A stretch of DNA of 5,625 nt from Candidatus Manganitrophaceae bacterium (GTDB taxonomy: Bacteria; Nitrospirota; Nitrospiria; SBBL01; Manganitrophaceae): NCBI GenBank assembly GCA_004297235.1, contig SCUR01000556.1:1-5625 (forward strand), given 5' to 3'. Below are positions 1-4,829 of the stretch, piece by piece. The notes under the pieces are model-generated. The model was not told where the DNA came from, ran no database searches, and saw only the letters and a list, made by a program, of their open reading frames with translations. The first letter of the stretch is position 1; the number at the start of each line of letters is the position of its first letter. The position numbers and the translations under genes were made by a program.

Positions 1-2
1 GC

Positions 3-182
3 GACCAGCTGGGACTCACCCATCCGGGAAGCCTCCTGCCGATCCTCGAAACCGGCGCGCTCGATCCGATCCTGGCGGGACATCTTCACCGGAACTTCCT
101 GACCGAAACCGATCAGCCTGGACGTCGGGATGAAACATTCGCCCCTTCTGCTGGTCATTGCGCGGTATCAGCTGCTTCTTGA
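3..182 (+). CDS. 3' end of an unidentified gene, cut by the window edge, possibly frameshifted
   Basis: The frame starting at base 3 is open from the window edge to TGA at 180-182 and gives 59 residues of an unrecognised protein. Residues 1-39 look coding: third codon positions are strongly G/C and the peptide is a plausible amphipathic sequence (LGLTHPG, LLPILETGALDPILAG). Beyond about base 105 the third-position bias in this frame collapses. It reappears in the frame of bases 103-195 (containing MKHSPLLLVIARYQLLLEENG minus its last residue as a credible helix) and then again in the original frame at 192-239 (MKIGGVTVVEESQSI, stop 237-239). The true gene may therefore end at 239 with two compensating indels, or be decayed. 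The start is outside the window. I recognise no family. Seen: open frame and codon bias. Inferred: the frame hops. Confidence 0.42.
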   Translation, partial: DQLGLTHPGSLLPILETGALDPILAGHLHRNFLTETDQPGRRDETFAPSAGHCAVSAAS

Positions 183-295
183 AGAAAACGGATGAAGATC
201 GGCGGGGTGACGGTCGTAGAGGAGTCCCAGTCGATCTGATTTTCTCTCGCCGGTAAAATCGTTCGCCGTGGATCTGGGCGGTTGGAGAATTGCAG

Positions 296-718
296 ATGAC
301 CCCAAATATCGTGCTTCGGGGTTTTGTGACGAGCGCCGTCGTTACCCTCGCGGTGGGCACGCCGGTGTTCCGTCTTCTTCCCGGCTGGAGCGGGCTCGTC
401 AGCGAGCTCGGTGAGAGCGGAGCATGGACCTTATTAATCGTTTCTCATTTGATTTACAGCCTGGTGATCGGGCTGGCCACCTATCTCTTCTTGACGATTC
501 TTGAAAAGTTCAATTATCAGGGGAGCCTCTTCGGCGCTGGCCTGAGCGCTGCAATCACCGTCACGATCGTCAATGTCGCGACCGTCTGGTACTCGATCGA
601 TTTCGGCGGCGCTCTTGTTTTTTCCCTCTGGGTCGCGTGGATGGCGTTGATGGTTCATTTTATTGTTTTCTTGGCGATCACATTGCTTCACAAGCAGCGC
701 CGACCGAAGATGCCGTGA
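296..718 (+). CDS. small four-helix integral membrane protein, unknown function
   Basis: This encodes 140 residues dominated by four hydrophobic segments, at about 5-25, 43-69, 77-98 and 106-131, so it should be a polytopic inner-membrane protein. The C-terminus ends in a basic cluster (HKQRRPK, 132-138), which by the positive-inside rule suggests a cytoplasmic tail and, with four helices, a cytoplasmic N-terminus. I chose ATG 296 because GGAG at 284-287 lies 8 bases upstream; the in-frame TTG at 290 would be only 2 bases from it. Notable residues within the membrane part are Trp44, His51, Glu70, Asn93, Trp98, Trp112, Trp115 and His121, but no known motif is formed. It follows the preceding gene end by about 57 bases and could be co-transcribed with it. 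No family is recognised; it could be a lineage-specific hypothetical membrane protein. Confidence 0.72.
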   Translation: MTPNIVLRGFVTSAVVTLAVGTPVFRLLPGWSGLVSELGESGAWTLLIVSHLIYSLVIGLATYLFLTILEKFNYQGSLFGAGLSAAITVTIVNVATVWYSIDFGGALVFSLWVAWMALMVHFIVFLAITLLHKQRRPKMP

Positions 719-1068
719 GTTCGATCGGATTTGACTTCGCTTCTTCGGGTCCTTTTTCGACCCGGGCGGATCGGCGCAGACCGTCGATTGTAAATCCTCT
801 CGAATCGCCCCTCTCTCAAACCTTTGCACCTTCCGCCTCCAGACCTTTCTGATCCGTTATGCATCGAGGTATTCCGCGAAAGGAGTAGCCGAAAAGGAGT
901 AACGGATGAGACTGGGGTATTATGGATTCGTGCGCTTCGAGTATGAGAAAATAATAACACGATCAAAGAGGGGAGACCGATCACGTCTCTCGCTCACATA
1001 TCGGGGTCATGACCGCGGCAGGTCGCGTTGGATCGGCCGGTGGTCTCGAATAAGAAGGAGAGGTAAAA
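719..1068 (+). other. 350-base intergenic region with hairpins and duplicated RBS-like motif
   Basis: No convincing gene lies here. A perfect 6-bp inverted repeat (CGGGTC 746-751 / GACCCG 759-764) encloses a T5 loop 28 bases after the membrane-protein stop. The T-run is in the loop rather than after the stem, so it is not a standard terminator. GAAAGGAGTA (878-887) is followed by a near copy, GAAAAGGAGTA (891-901), and then ATG 906. The 906 frame becomes Arg-rich and runs 164 bases into the next gene, so I do not call it. A weak hairpin (971-977 / 985-991, one G-T pair) precedes the next gene's ribosome-binding site. I found no convincing -35/-10 pair, although the AT-rich stretch around 945-960 could hold a start point. 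Confidence 0.4.
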
Positions 1069-1584
1069 ATGAAAAAGAAACTGCTGAAGGGATTTCTGAT
1101 TTTCGCGGCGATTTCACAGGTCGGTTATGCCGGTTATGTTCTGGCCGTGGACGGACCCGGGGCGCCCCCCCAAAGAATCTCCGGGACGGTGGACAGGGTC
1201 GAGGGCGATTCGATCCATATCAGAACGGATGAAGGGGCGATGCAGAGCTATTCCATCAGTAAGAGGATGCGAGACGACGCCCGGGCTTTGAACGAAGGGG
1301 ACAGAGTGGTGGTGGAGACCGATTGGATGCACCGGACCGTGGATGTCTTTCCGGCGACCGTGCTCCTCTCCAGCCAAACCTATGGATATCGGACGATCAT
1401 GGGAAGAGTACAGACGTTCAACCCGTCGGATGAGCGGCTTACTCTCGAAACAAGGAGCGGAGAGACGGAGACCTTCACGGTGAGAGGCCCCGCGATTCGG
1501 AAGCTGAACTCCATTAAAGAGGGATCGCGCGTCACCGTCGAGATTGATGATCAGAACCGCGTCGTTGACGTGCGCAGAGGGTAA
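1069..1584 (+). CDS. secreted protein with two tandem DUF5666-like beta repeats
   Basis: This encodes 171 residues. The N-terminus has a classic signal peptide: basic MKKKLLK, a hydrophobic core at 8-25, and likely cleavage after Ala26 (VLA), so the product should be exported to the periplasm or outside. The mature part holds two homologous units, about residues 37-93 and 110-168. Each runs I-x-G-x-V, a short beta segment, an EG-[DS]-R-V-x-V-E motif (EGDRVVVE 76-83, EGSRVTVE 151-158) and closes with R-x-VDV. This is the pattern of small OB-like or SH3-like beta repeats such as DUF5666; the family name is my inference. No catalytic residues or cysteines are seen. The start at ATG 1069 is well supported by AAGGAG at 1055-1060, 8 bases upstream. 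The gene is convergent with the minus-strand gene ending at 1667. Function is unknown; ligand binding or an envelope role is possible. Confidence 0.85.
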   Translation: MKKKLLKGFLIFAAISQVGYAGYVLAVDGPGAPPQRISGTVDRVEGDSIHIRTDEGAMQSYSISKRMRDDARALNEGDRVVVETDWMHRTVDVFPATVLLSSQTYGYRTIMGRVQTFNPSDERLTLETRSGETETFTVRGPAIRKLNSIKEGSRVTVEIDDQNRVVDVRRG

Positions 1585-1608
1585 CCTTCGCCCCTTCGGG
1601 CGAGCACG

Positions 1609-1636
1609 CGGCGGGGGAGTCGCTCCTCCCCCGCCG
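1609..1636. terminator. GC-rich hairpin between convergent genes, possible bidirectional terminator
   Basis: CGGCGGGGGAG (1609-1619) pairs perfectly with CTCCCCCGCCG (1626-1636), giving an 11-bp stem with a 6-base loop. It sits between two converging stop codons (1584 plus, 1667 minus), where a shared terminator is expected. No T-tract follows on either strand, so it is not a canonical intrinsic terminator and may instead stabilise 3' ends. A smaller 5-bp hairpin (1589-1593 / 1598-1602) precedes it directly after the plus-strand stop. Confidence 0.55.
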
Positions 1637-1666
1637 GTCGCGAGTTGGTTCTCCGCTTCAGGATGA

Positions 1667-2695
1667 TCAGCCTCCCCCTTTTTCCAGCTTCTGCAGCATC
1701 TCCTCGAAGAGCGGGCGGTCCCGAAGACTCATAAAATCATTTCTAAATCGAATCGCCTCGATTTCGACCGAGTCCCCTTCGATCCCCCTTAGGATCAGCG
1801 AGAAACGGCTGCCGTCGCTCATCTTGGTGTTGTCCATGTAGGGCAGATCGAAGTAGGAGACGTCGAACTGAAGGCTTCCCTTCAGCAGGCTGCCTTGGAG
1901 GACCTCTCCGTCAAAGACATCGTCATAGATGCTGACTTGGACCGTGGCGTACGCTTTGTCCACCGCAACCGGCAGGATCTCCAGAGATTGACGCCGGGTA
2001 TCCCCCTCGGCGAGGGTGATCGCATCGTTGCTTCCATTGCTCCCCTTCCCGTTATTGCGCTGCTCGTTACAGTGGCCCGGCACGAAACTTTGGAAAGGGG
2101 TCGCCCCGTCTCGTTTTCGAAGGGTGGCGAAGTCGTCCCGGTTGTAGAGTCTCACGCAAATCGGCTCCCCTTTATCGATGTTGAAGACAGCGCTGGTGCC
2201 GATGTTGTTCAGCATCTTGGCCTGTCGGGAGACGATGTTCTGCGACACACGGACGATCTGGCGCTCTAAATCTTCCCACTTTTTTCGATCGGCCCCACTC
2301 TGCGCAGCGACCCGCTTTCGCTCCAACCCCGCATAAACATCTTCAAAAAGAGGCTTCGCATTAAAAAACTCCTGGAAGTTGATCGTCAGGAGCTCCAGGA
2401 ACATGATCCTTCGTCTAAAGGACTCTTCGTCGGCCTTCACAAAATCTTCTTTCACGGCACCGAGATAACCGGTGAGAAGATTTTGGAACATCGATTGGCG
2501 AATATCGGTATCCGATTTCTCCCGCTCCGTCATCGTCCGGACAAACATCTCGGCCTGCCGGTTCTTTTCCGTGTAGGAATTGAGAAAGATCGGAATCAAA
2601 ACGGCGCTGACGGCGGCGCTGAAGCCGGCCAGAATTTTCGCGAAAGACTCCAATTTTCCCCAAATATCTTTCCGCCTGCTTTCGCTCTCAGCCAT
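1667..2695 (-). CDS. membrane-anchored protein of unknown function with helical and beta domains
   Basis: This encodes 342 residues. A basic N-terminus is followed by one strong transmembrane segment at about 18-40, with no signal-cleavage motif, so this is a single-pass anchored protein. Residues 45-165 are charged and helix-prone, with coiled-coil-like stretches (about 125-165). A loop rich in Asn, Gly and Ser (210-224) separates them from a C-terminal region (about 225-320) of alternating hydrophobic strands that looks like a beta sandwich. Residues 321-342 form a charged helical tail ending in GGG. There are only two cysteines, Cys180 and Cys209; they could form a disulfide if the C-terminal part is periplasmic, but flanking charges do not settle the topology. 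The start ATG at 2695 has AAGGA 10 bases upstream and GAGGA overlapping the stop of the upstream gene, 18 bases away, so the two are very likely one operon. No family is recognised. Confidence 0.82.
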   Translation of the reverse strand: MAESESRRKDIWGKLESFAKILAGFSAAVSAVLIPIFLNSYTEKNRQAEMFVRTMTEREKSDTDIRQSMFQNLLTGYLGAVKEDFVKADEESFRRRIMFLELLTINFQEFFNAKPLFEDVYAGLERKRVAAQSGADRKKWEDLERQIVRVSQNIVSRQAKMLNNIGTSAVFNIDKGEPICVRLYNRDDFATLRKRDGATPFQSFVPGHCNEQRNNGKGSNGSNDAITLAEGDTRRQSLEILPVAVDKAYATVQVSIYDDVFDGEVLQGSLLKGSLQFDVSYFDLPYMDNTKMSDGSRFSLILRGIEGDSVEIEAIRFRNDFMSLRDRPLFEEMLQKLEKGGG

Positions 2696-2713
2696 GGTGA
2701 AACGATCCTTTCC

Positions 2714-2992
2714 TCAGAGTTGAATGTCTTGCTTCGTCCGATCGGGCCCGACCTTCACCGGAAACTCCCGGCCCCGGATGATCAGGGTGTGCTCTCCCGG
2801 CGCGAGCTCGAGGTAATAATCCCCTTTGGGACCGGTCTTGGTTTTCGTCTCCGTCCCTTTCACGGAGATGGTCAGGTTGGCCACGGGCGAGCCTTTGCTA
2901 TAGACGGTTCCCGATAATTCCGCCGCCCTCGCCGGCGGTAACAACACGACCCAGGACAAGATCAGGACGAGGGAGAAAATCATCTTCTTCAT
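2714..2992 (-). CDS. small secreted carboxypeptidase-regulatory-like (Ig-fold) domain protein
   Basis: This encodes 92 residues. It has a strong Sec signal peptide (basic MKKM, hydrophobic core 5-18, PPARA then A24, cleavage probably after Ala23). The mature 69 residues match the carboxypeptidase regulatory-like fold: L-S-G-T-V-Y (26-31), a G-S-P-V-A-N-L-T-I-S-V strand pair (34-44), T-x-T-G-P-K-G-D-Y-Y-L-E-L (51-63) and A-P-G-E-H-T-L-I-I-R-G (64-74). This is the hallmark of a seven-stranded prealbumin or Ig-like domain used for binding or structure rather than catalysis. It is essentially one such domain and nothing else. AGGAGG at 3003-2998 lies 5 bases from ATG 2992, a near-ideal ribosome-binding site. 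It is first in a two-gene unit with the anchored protein downstream, which suggests a shared envelope job. The fold assignment is inference from motif pattern. Confidence 0.85.
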   Translation of the reverse strand: MKKMIFSLVLILSWVVLLPPARAAELSGTVYSKGSPVANLTISVKGTETKTKTGPKGDYYLELAPGEHTLIIRGREFPVKVGPDRTKQDIQL

Positions 2993-3057
2993 TCTTTCCT
3001 CCTTCCAAGTGTCTTTTAAAACGCCGACGCTCAGTGAAGCGGTCCGACTGGGAACGG

Positions 3058-3087
3058 ATTCTATCCGGAAATCAGATCCGACGTCAA
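3058..3087 (-). promoter_or_regulatory. sigma70-type promoter for the minus-strand two-gene unit
   Basis: Read on the minus strand, TTGACG (3087-3082) and TAGAAT (3063-3058) each match the consensus -35 and -10 hexamers at five of six positions, with an 18-base spacer. Transcription would start near 3051 and leave a leader of about 58 bases before ATG 2992. Position and orientation fit the downstream genes well. The match is seen directly; activity is inferred. Confidence 0.6.
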
Positions 3088-3182
3088 CAAAGGATCCGAC
3101 GGCGCGCTTGCGCCCGCCGCTGCCTGGACCGGCCCCTTCGAATAAAGCTCTCTAAGCATCGGGGCCGAATGATTTTCCCATC

Positions 3183-3212
3183 TTGAACTGAGATGCGTCT
3201 CCTGGTTATACT
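3183..3212 (+). promoter_or_regulatory. candidate sigma70-type promoter for the 3434-4236 unit
   Basis: TTGAAC (3183-3188) and TATACT (3207-3212) are separated by 18 bases; the -10 matches consensus at five of six positions and the -35 at four. A start near 3219 would give a leader of about 215 bases. The first structure in that leader would be the ACCCCT/AGGGGT hairpin at 3229-3245. A competing TATAAT at 3411-3416 (with TTGCTC 3387-3392) would start transcription inside the ribosome-binding site of the 3434 gene, so I prefer the upstream pair. Confidence 0.45.
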
Positions 3213-3228
3213 TTGAGGGGGTCATTCA

Positions 3229-3245
3229 ACCCCTTCATGAGGGGT
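3229..3245 (+). other. short hairpin at the start of a long leader
   Basis: ACCCCT (3229-3234) and AGGGGT (3240-3245) form a perfect 6-bp stem with a 5-base loop, about 10 bases after the predicted start of the 3183-3212 promoter. An upstream GGGG run (3217-3220) could compete for the same CCCC run (3230-3233), so two mutually exclusive folds are possible. There is no strong T-tract after it. Role unknown; it could stabilise the 5' end or attenuate transcription. Confidence 0.3.
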
Positions 3246-3433
3246 CTTCCTCTTAAACGCGGGATCGTTGAGCCGGCATCTTCTTTCACGGTCACCTCCT
3301 CCCTTTCATGCTACCTCGATCGGCCTAGAATTCGCTCGTGAAGAAGGATTATTTCCTCTTGTCAAGAGAGAGCAAGCGGTCGGTTATTGCTCAGGGCGCT
3401 TCGTGAACAATATAATTAAAAGGAACAGTGCAG

Positions 3434-3817
3434 ATGTTTACACAAGAGGATTTCGAGCAGCTGATCAAGAACTATAATGAAGATTTTCTCTATCTTTTGA
3501 TCCGGGCCAGTCAGAACAGCTATGAATGTCTCATTTCGTCCTTTATGATGCTGAAAGACCTTTACAACGCGATTGTCAAATTCCAAGCCTCGGAAAAATA
3601 TTTCTTTCGAATCCTTCCCTATCCCTTGTCCTTTCGGGCGAACGACGACCTTCTCCGGACGATGGGATTTGACGAGGAGGGGATCCGGAACATCTACGGC
3701 TTTCTTGAATTCGTAAAACAAACACAGGGAAAAGAGTTCGAGGAGTGTTTGCAAGACAGTGTCTACAACCTGTGTAAACGTGATCCCGGAGATCAACCAT
3801 GGCGAATGAGAAACTGA
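3434..3817 (+). CDS. unrecognised 127-residue helical protein, overlapping an RsbRD-like gene
   Basis: This encodes 127 residues with no signal peptide or transmembrane segment, so it is probably cytoplasmic. It is strikingly rich in Phe and Tyr and appears mostly helical (about 3-24, 27-58, 80-113). A break at 59-72 contains the PYPLSF segment (62-67), and there are cysteines at 32, 105 and 114. I see no motif I can name and will not assign a function. ATG 3434 is chosen over GTG 3428 because AAAAGGA (3418-3424) is 9 bases from the ATG but only 3 from the GTG. Codon use is more AT-rich than in neighbouring genes at its start. Its stop lies 19 bases inside the next gene, in another frame, so translation of the two is probably coupled. 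Partnership with the RsbRD-like protein is the best clue to its role. Confidence 0.75.
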   Translation: MFTQEDFEQLIKNYNEDFLYLLIRASQNSYECLISSFMMLKDLYNAIVKFQASEKYFFRILPYPLSFRANDDLLRTMGFDEEGIRNIYGFLEFVKQTQGKEFEECLQDSVYNLCKRDPGDQPWRMRN

Positions 3818-4236
3818 GTGCATTGGTAGAAGGGAACATCGAACAGATCACCGGAATGTGGATGCGGGCGGTGCGGGACGACACGCGGATCGATTCGGAC
3901 GCAGTTTTATCATCCCTGGAATTACGCGACCATGTTCCGGCGATTCTTGAGGAAATTTGCGCGCTGCTCCGAGCGGATGAAACACCGGACCCCACCAACA
4001 CGTTGGAAGGACGCGTCAAAGTCTATCTTCGTTTTCAGCAAGGTTATCGCGGGCGGGAGCTGGCGCGCGAAGTCTCGCTGCTCAGAACGGTGATACTCGA
4101 TTTCCTGGCAGATCGGTGCGGCGCCCCTTCGATGAACGTGAACCTGAAAGCCTATTATCCGACGACGCGGATCATCAACCTGTACATGGATGAAATCCTC
4201 ATCAACGCGATTTCCGCGTACAGCGAAACGATTTAA
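3799..4236 (+). CDS. stand-alone RsbRD N-terminal-like sensor domain protein
   Basis: This encodes 145 residues, essentially a single domain resembling the N-terminal domain of the RsbT co-antagonist RsbRD, which is also found at the N-terminus of some histidine kinases. Diagnostic pattern: Trp21 in M-W-x-R-A-V-R-D-D (20-28), then L-R-D-H-V-P-A-I-L-E-E-I (42-53), then G-Y-R-G-R-E-L-A-R-E-V-S-L-L-R (82-96), and a closing helix (about 126-143) like the final helix of the domain. No STAS, kinase or other output domain follows; the protein simply stops. In stressosome systems such domains are sensory, and the STAS half contacts RsbT, so a lone domain would need a separate partner. GGAG at 3788-3791 is 7 bases from ATG 3799. 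The start overlaps the preceding gene by 19 bases. The family call is from remembered pattern, not a search. Confidence 0.78.
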   Translation: MANEKLSALVEGNIEQITGMWMRAVRDDTRIDSDAVLSSLELRDHVPAILEEICALLRADETPDPTNTLEGRVKVYLRFQQGYRGRELAREVSLLRTVILDFLADRCGAPSMNVNLKAYYPTTRIINLYMDEILINAISAYSETI

Positions 4237-4302
4237 CCGCTCGAACCGGGCGGCGCCGATGAGCTCCCCGTTTTCCATGAGTCCCCCCTCCCTTCCATGA
4301 TC

Positions 4303-4318
4303 GCCCCGCTCGCGGGGC
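4303..4318 (+). other. short GC hairpin downstream of the RsbRD-like gene
   Basis: GCCCCG (4303-4308) and CGGGGC (4313-4318) form a perfect 6-bp stem around a CTCG loop, 67 bases after the stop at 4236. No T-tract follows, so it is not itself an intrinsic terminator; a better candidate lies 21 bases further on. Confidence 0.4.
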
Positions 4319-4338
4319 CTCGCAGTCCCTTGGGCGTC

Positions 4339-4366
4339 CGGGCGGTGCTGACCGCGCGCTTTTTTT
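4339..4366 (+). terminator. putative rho-independent terminator of the 3434-4236 unit
   Basis: GCGGT (4342-4346) and ACCGC (4351-4355) form a 5-bp stem with a GCTG loop. Beyond a G-G mismatch, two more pairs (4339-4340 with 4357-4358) extend it. A run of seven T (4360-4366) begins two bases after the stem, giving the classical hairpin plus U-tract arrangement about 100 bases after the upstream stop codon. It separates that unit from the response-regulator region. Confidence 0.6.
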
Positions 4367-4503
4367 CTCAACCTTCGGGATCATTTCCTTTCTCTCATTC
4401 GTATTTTGCAAAGCCAACCCCTGTCCCTTAACCCCCTCTCCACCTTCGGAACGATCGCGTTTGCAGAACCGTCCAGCGCTCGCTGAATCGTCGGAACCGG
4501 GCG

Positions 4504-4525
4504 TGCGATGAACGTCGACATCGCA
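4504..4525. promoter_or_regulatory. 7-bp dyad just upstream of a -35 element, candidate operator
   Basis: TGCGATG (4504-4510) and CATCGCA (4519-4525) are perfect inverted repeats separated by 8 bases, ending 10 bases before TTGACA at 4536. A dyad of this size and position is typical of a site for a dimeric activator or repressor. No regulator can be named. The dyad also overlaps the ATG of the doubtful small ORF at 4508. Confidence 0.35.
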
Positions 4526-4663
4526 GCTCCTTTCATTGACAACGGTATAATCTATGTTACATTTTTCACAGAATCAGCCGGAAAAGAAGATCCAAGTCAC
4601 ATCCGGTATATCGGATACCCGGATGTCGGGCTCTCGATCTTTGGATTGATCGCGACGGGCTGA
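4508..4663 (+). CDS. doubtful 51-residue small ORF
   Basis: ATG 4508 opens a frame to TGA 4661-4663 encoding 51 residues. The peptide reads like protein (MNVDIAAPFIDNGIIYV at the start, YPDVGLSIFGLIATG at the end), without low complexity. Against it: no ribosome-binding site upstream of the ATG, AT-rich third positions unlike most neighbours, and direct overlap with a TTGACA promoter element and a strong hairpin. It could be a chance frame, a remnant of a decayed gene, or a small protein. No family is recognised. Confidence 0.2.
   Translation: MNVDIAAPFIDNGIIYVTFFTESAGKEDPSHIRYIGYPDVGLSIFGLIATG
4536..4563 (+). promoter_or_regulatory. candidate sigma70 promoter for the response regulator
   Basis: A perfect -35 hexamer TTGACA (4536-4541) is followed after 16 bases by TACATT (4558-4563), which matches the -10 consensus at four of six positions. 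A perfect TATAAT (4546-4551) also lies here but only 4 bases from TTGACA, so the two cannot act as one pair; TATAAT would need another -35, and none is obvious. Transcription from either would start between about 4558 and 4571 and give a leader of about 330 bases. Confidence 0.45.
4599..4626 (+). other. 11-bp leader hairpin with one bulge
   Basis: ACATCC (4599-4604) pairs with GGATGT (4621-4626), and GGTAT (4605-4609) pairs with ATACC (4615-4619), leaving a single bulged C at 4620 and a 5-base loop. It is the strongest structure in the response-regulator leader, about 30 bases after the predicted transcription start. No T-tract follows, so it is more likely a leader element than a terminator. 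I match it to no known riboswitch class. Confidence 0.45.
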
Positions 4664-4811
4664 ACCAACCGAGATGATTGATCCTTTCATATCAATGCAA
4701 GGCCCCATCAGCCTATTCCCTTGGACAGGCGGACCGGCCTTCCGGAGCACCGGCCCAGAGATCCTTTTCCGTGATCGTTCCCGACGATCGGCTCACCAGA
4801 TGAATCGATCG

Positions 4812-4829
4812 GATCTCTTCGGAGAGATC
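4812..4829 (+). other. 7-bp leader hairpin near the response regulator
   Basis: GATCTCT (4812-4818) and AGAGATC (4823-4829) form a perfect stem with a TCGG loop. It is 62 bases before the ribosome-binding site of the response regulator. The same leader has GATCGT 4773-4778 / ACGATC 4784-4789 and CTCCGA 4849-4854 / TCGGAG 4880-4885; the latter closes a larger loop ending 5 bases before GGAGGAGG. Confidence 0.4.

Larger units (their letters stand above)
2993..3433. other. 441-base divergent intergenic region
   Basis: This region separates the divergent units starting at 2992 (minus) and 3434 (plus). It carries a minus-strand promoter (3087-3058), a plus-strand promoter candidate (3183-3212) and several inverted repeats. 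These are GGCGC 3101-3105 / GCGCC 3110-3114, CGGCCCC 3130-3136 / GGGGCCG 3161-3167 with a 24-base loop, and ACCCCT 3229-3234 / AGGGGT 3240-3245. From about 3330 to 3433 the DNA is clearly more AT-rich. An open frame at 3268-3477 starts with TTG, lacks a ribosome-binding site and overlaps the next gene, so I do not call it. Confidence 0.5.

Noticed and set aside
290..295. TTG at 290 as start of the membrane protein
   Set aside because: Only 2 bases from GGAG at 284-287; ATG 296 has correct spacing.
16..360. 114-residue frame on the minus strand
   Set aside because: It is Arg/Ser/Pro-rich and low quality, lacks a ribosome-binding site, and overlaps better coding signals on the plus strand, including the membrane-protein gene.
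746..764. Hairpin CGGGTC/GACCCG as intrinsic terminator
   Set aside because: The T-run is inside the loop and nothing T-rich follows the stem on the plus strand.
434..829. 131-residue minus-strand frame
   Set aside because: It is the antisense shadow of the membrane protein, with charged low-quality composition.
906..1232. 108-residue plus-strand frame after a good ribosome-binding site
   Set aside because: Its second half overlaps the well-supported secreted-protein gene and becomes Arg/Gly-rich, typical of an out-of-frame shadow. Kept only as a possible upstream ORF.
3387..3416. TTGCTC-N18-TATAAT as promoter of the 3434 gene
   Set aside because: Transcription would start near 3423, inside the ribosome-binding site, and the -35 matches at only three positions.
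3268..3477. 69-residue frame with a TTG start before the 3434 gene
   Set aside because: No ribosome-binding site, and it overlaps a better supported gene.
4493..4516. GGAACC ... CGTC as an ECF sigma factor promoter
   Set aside because: The spacer is about 14 bases, shorter than the 16-17 usual for that promoter type, and the motif is too short to trust.
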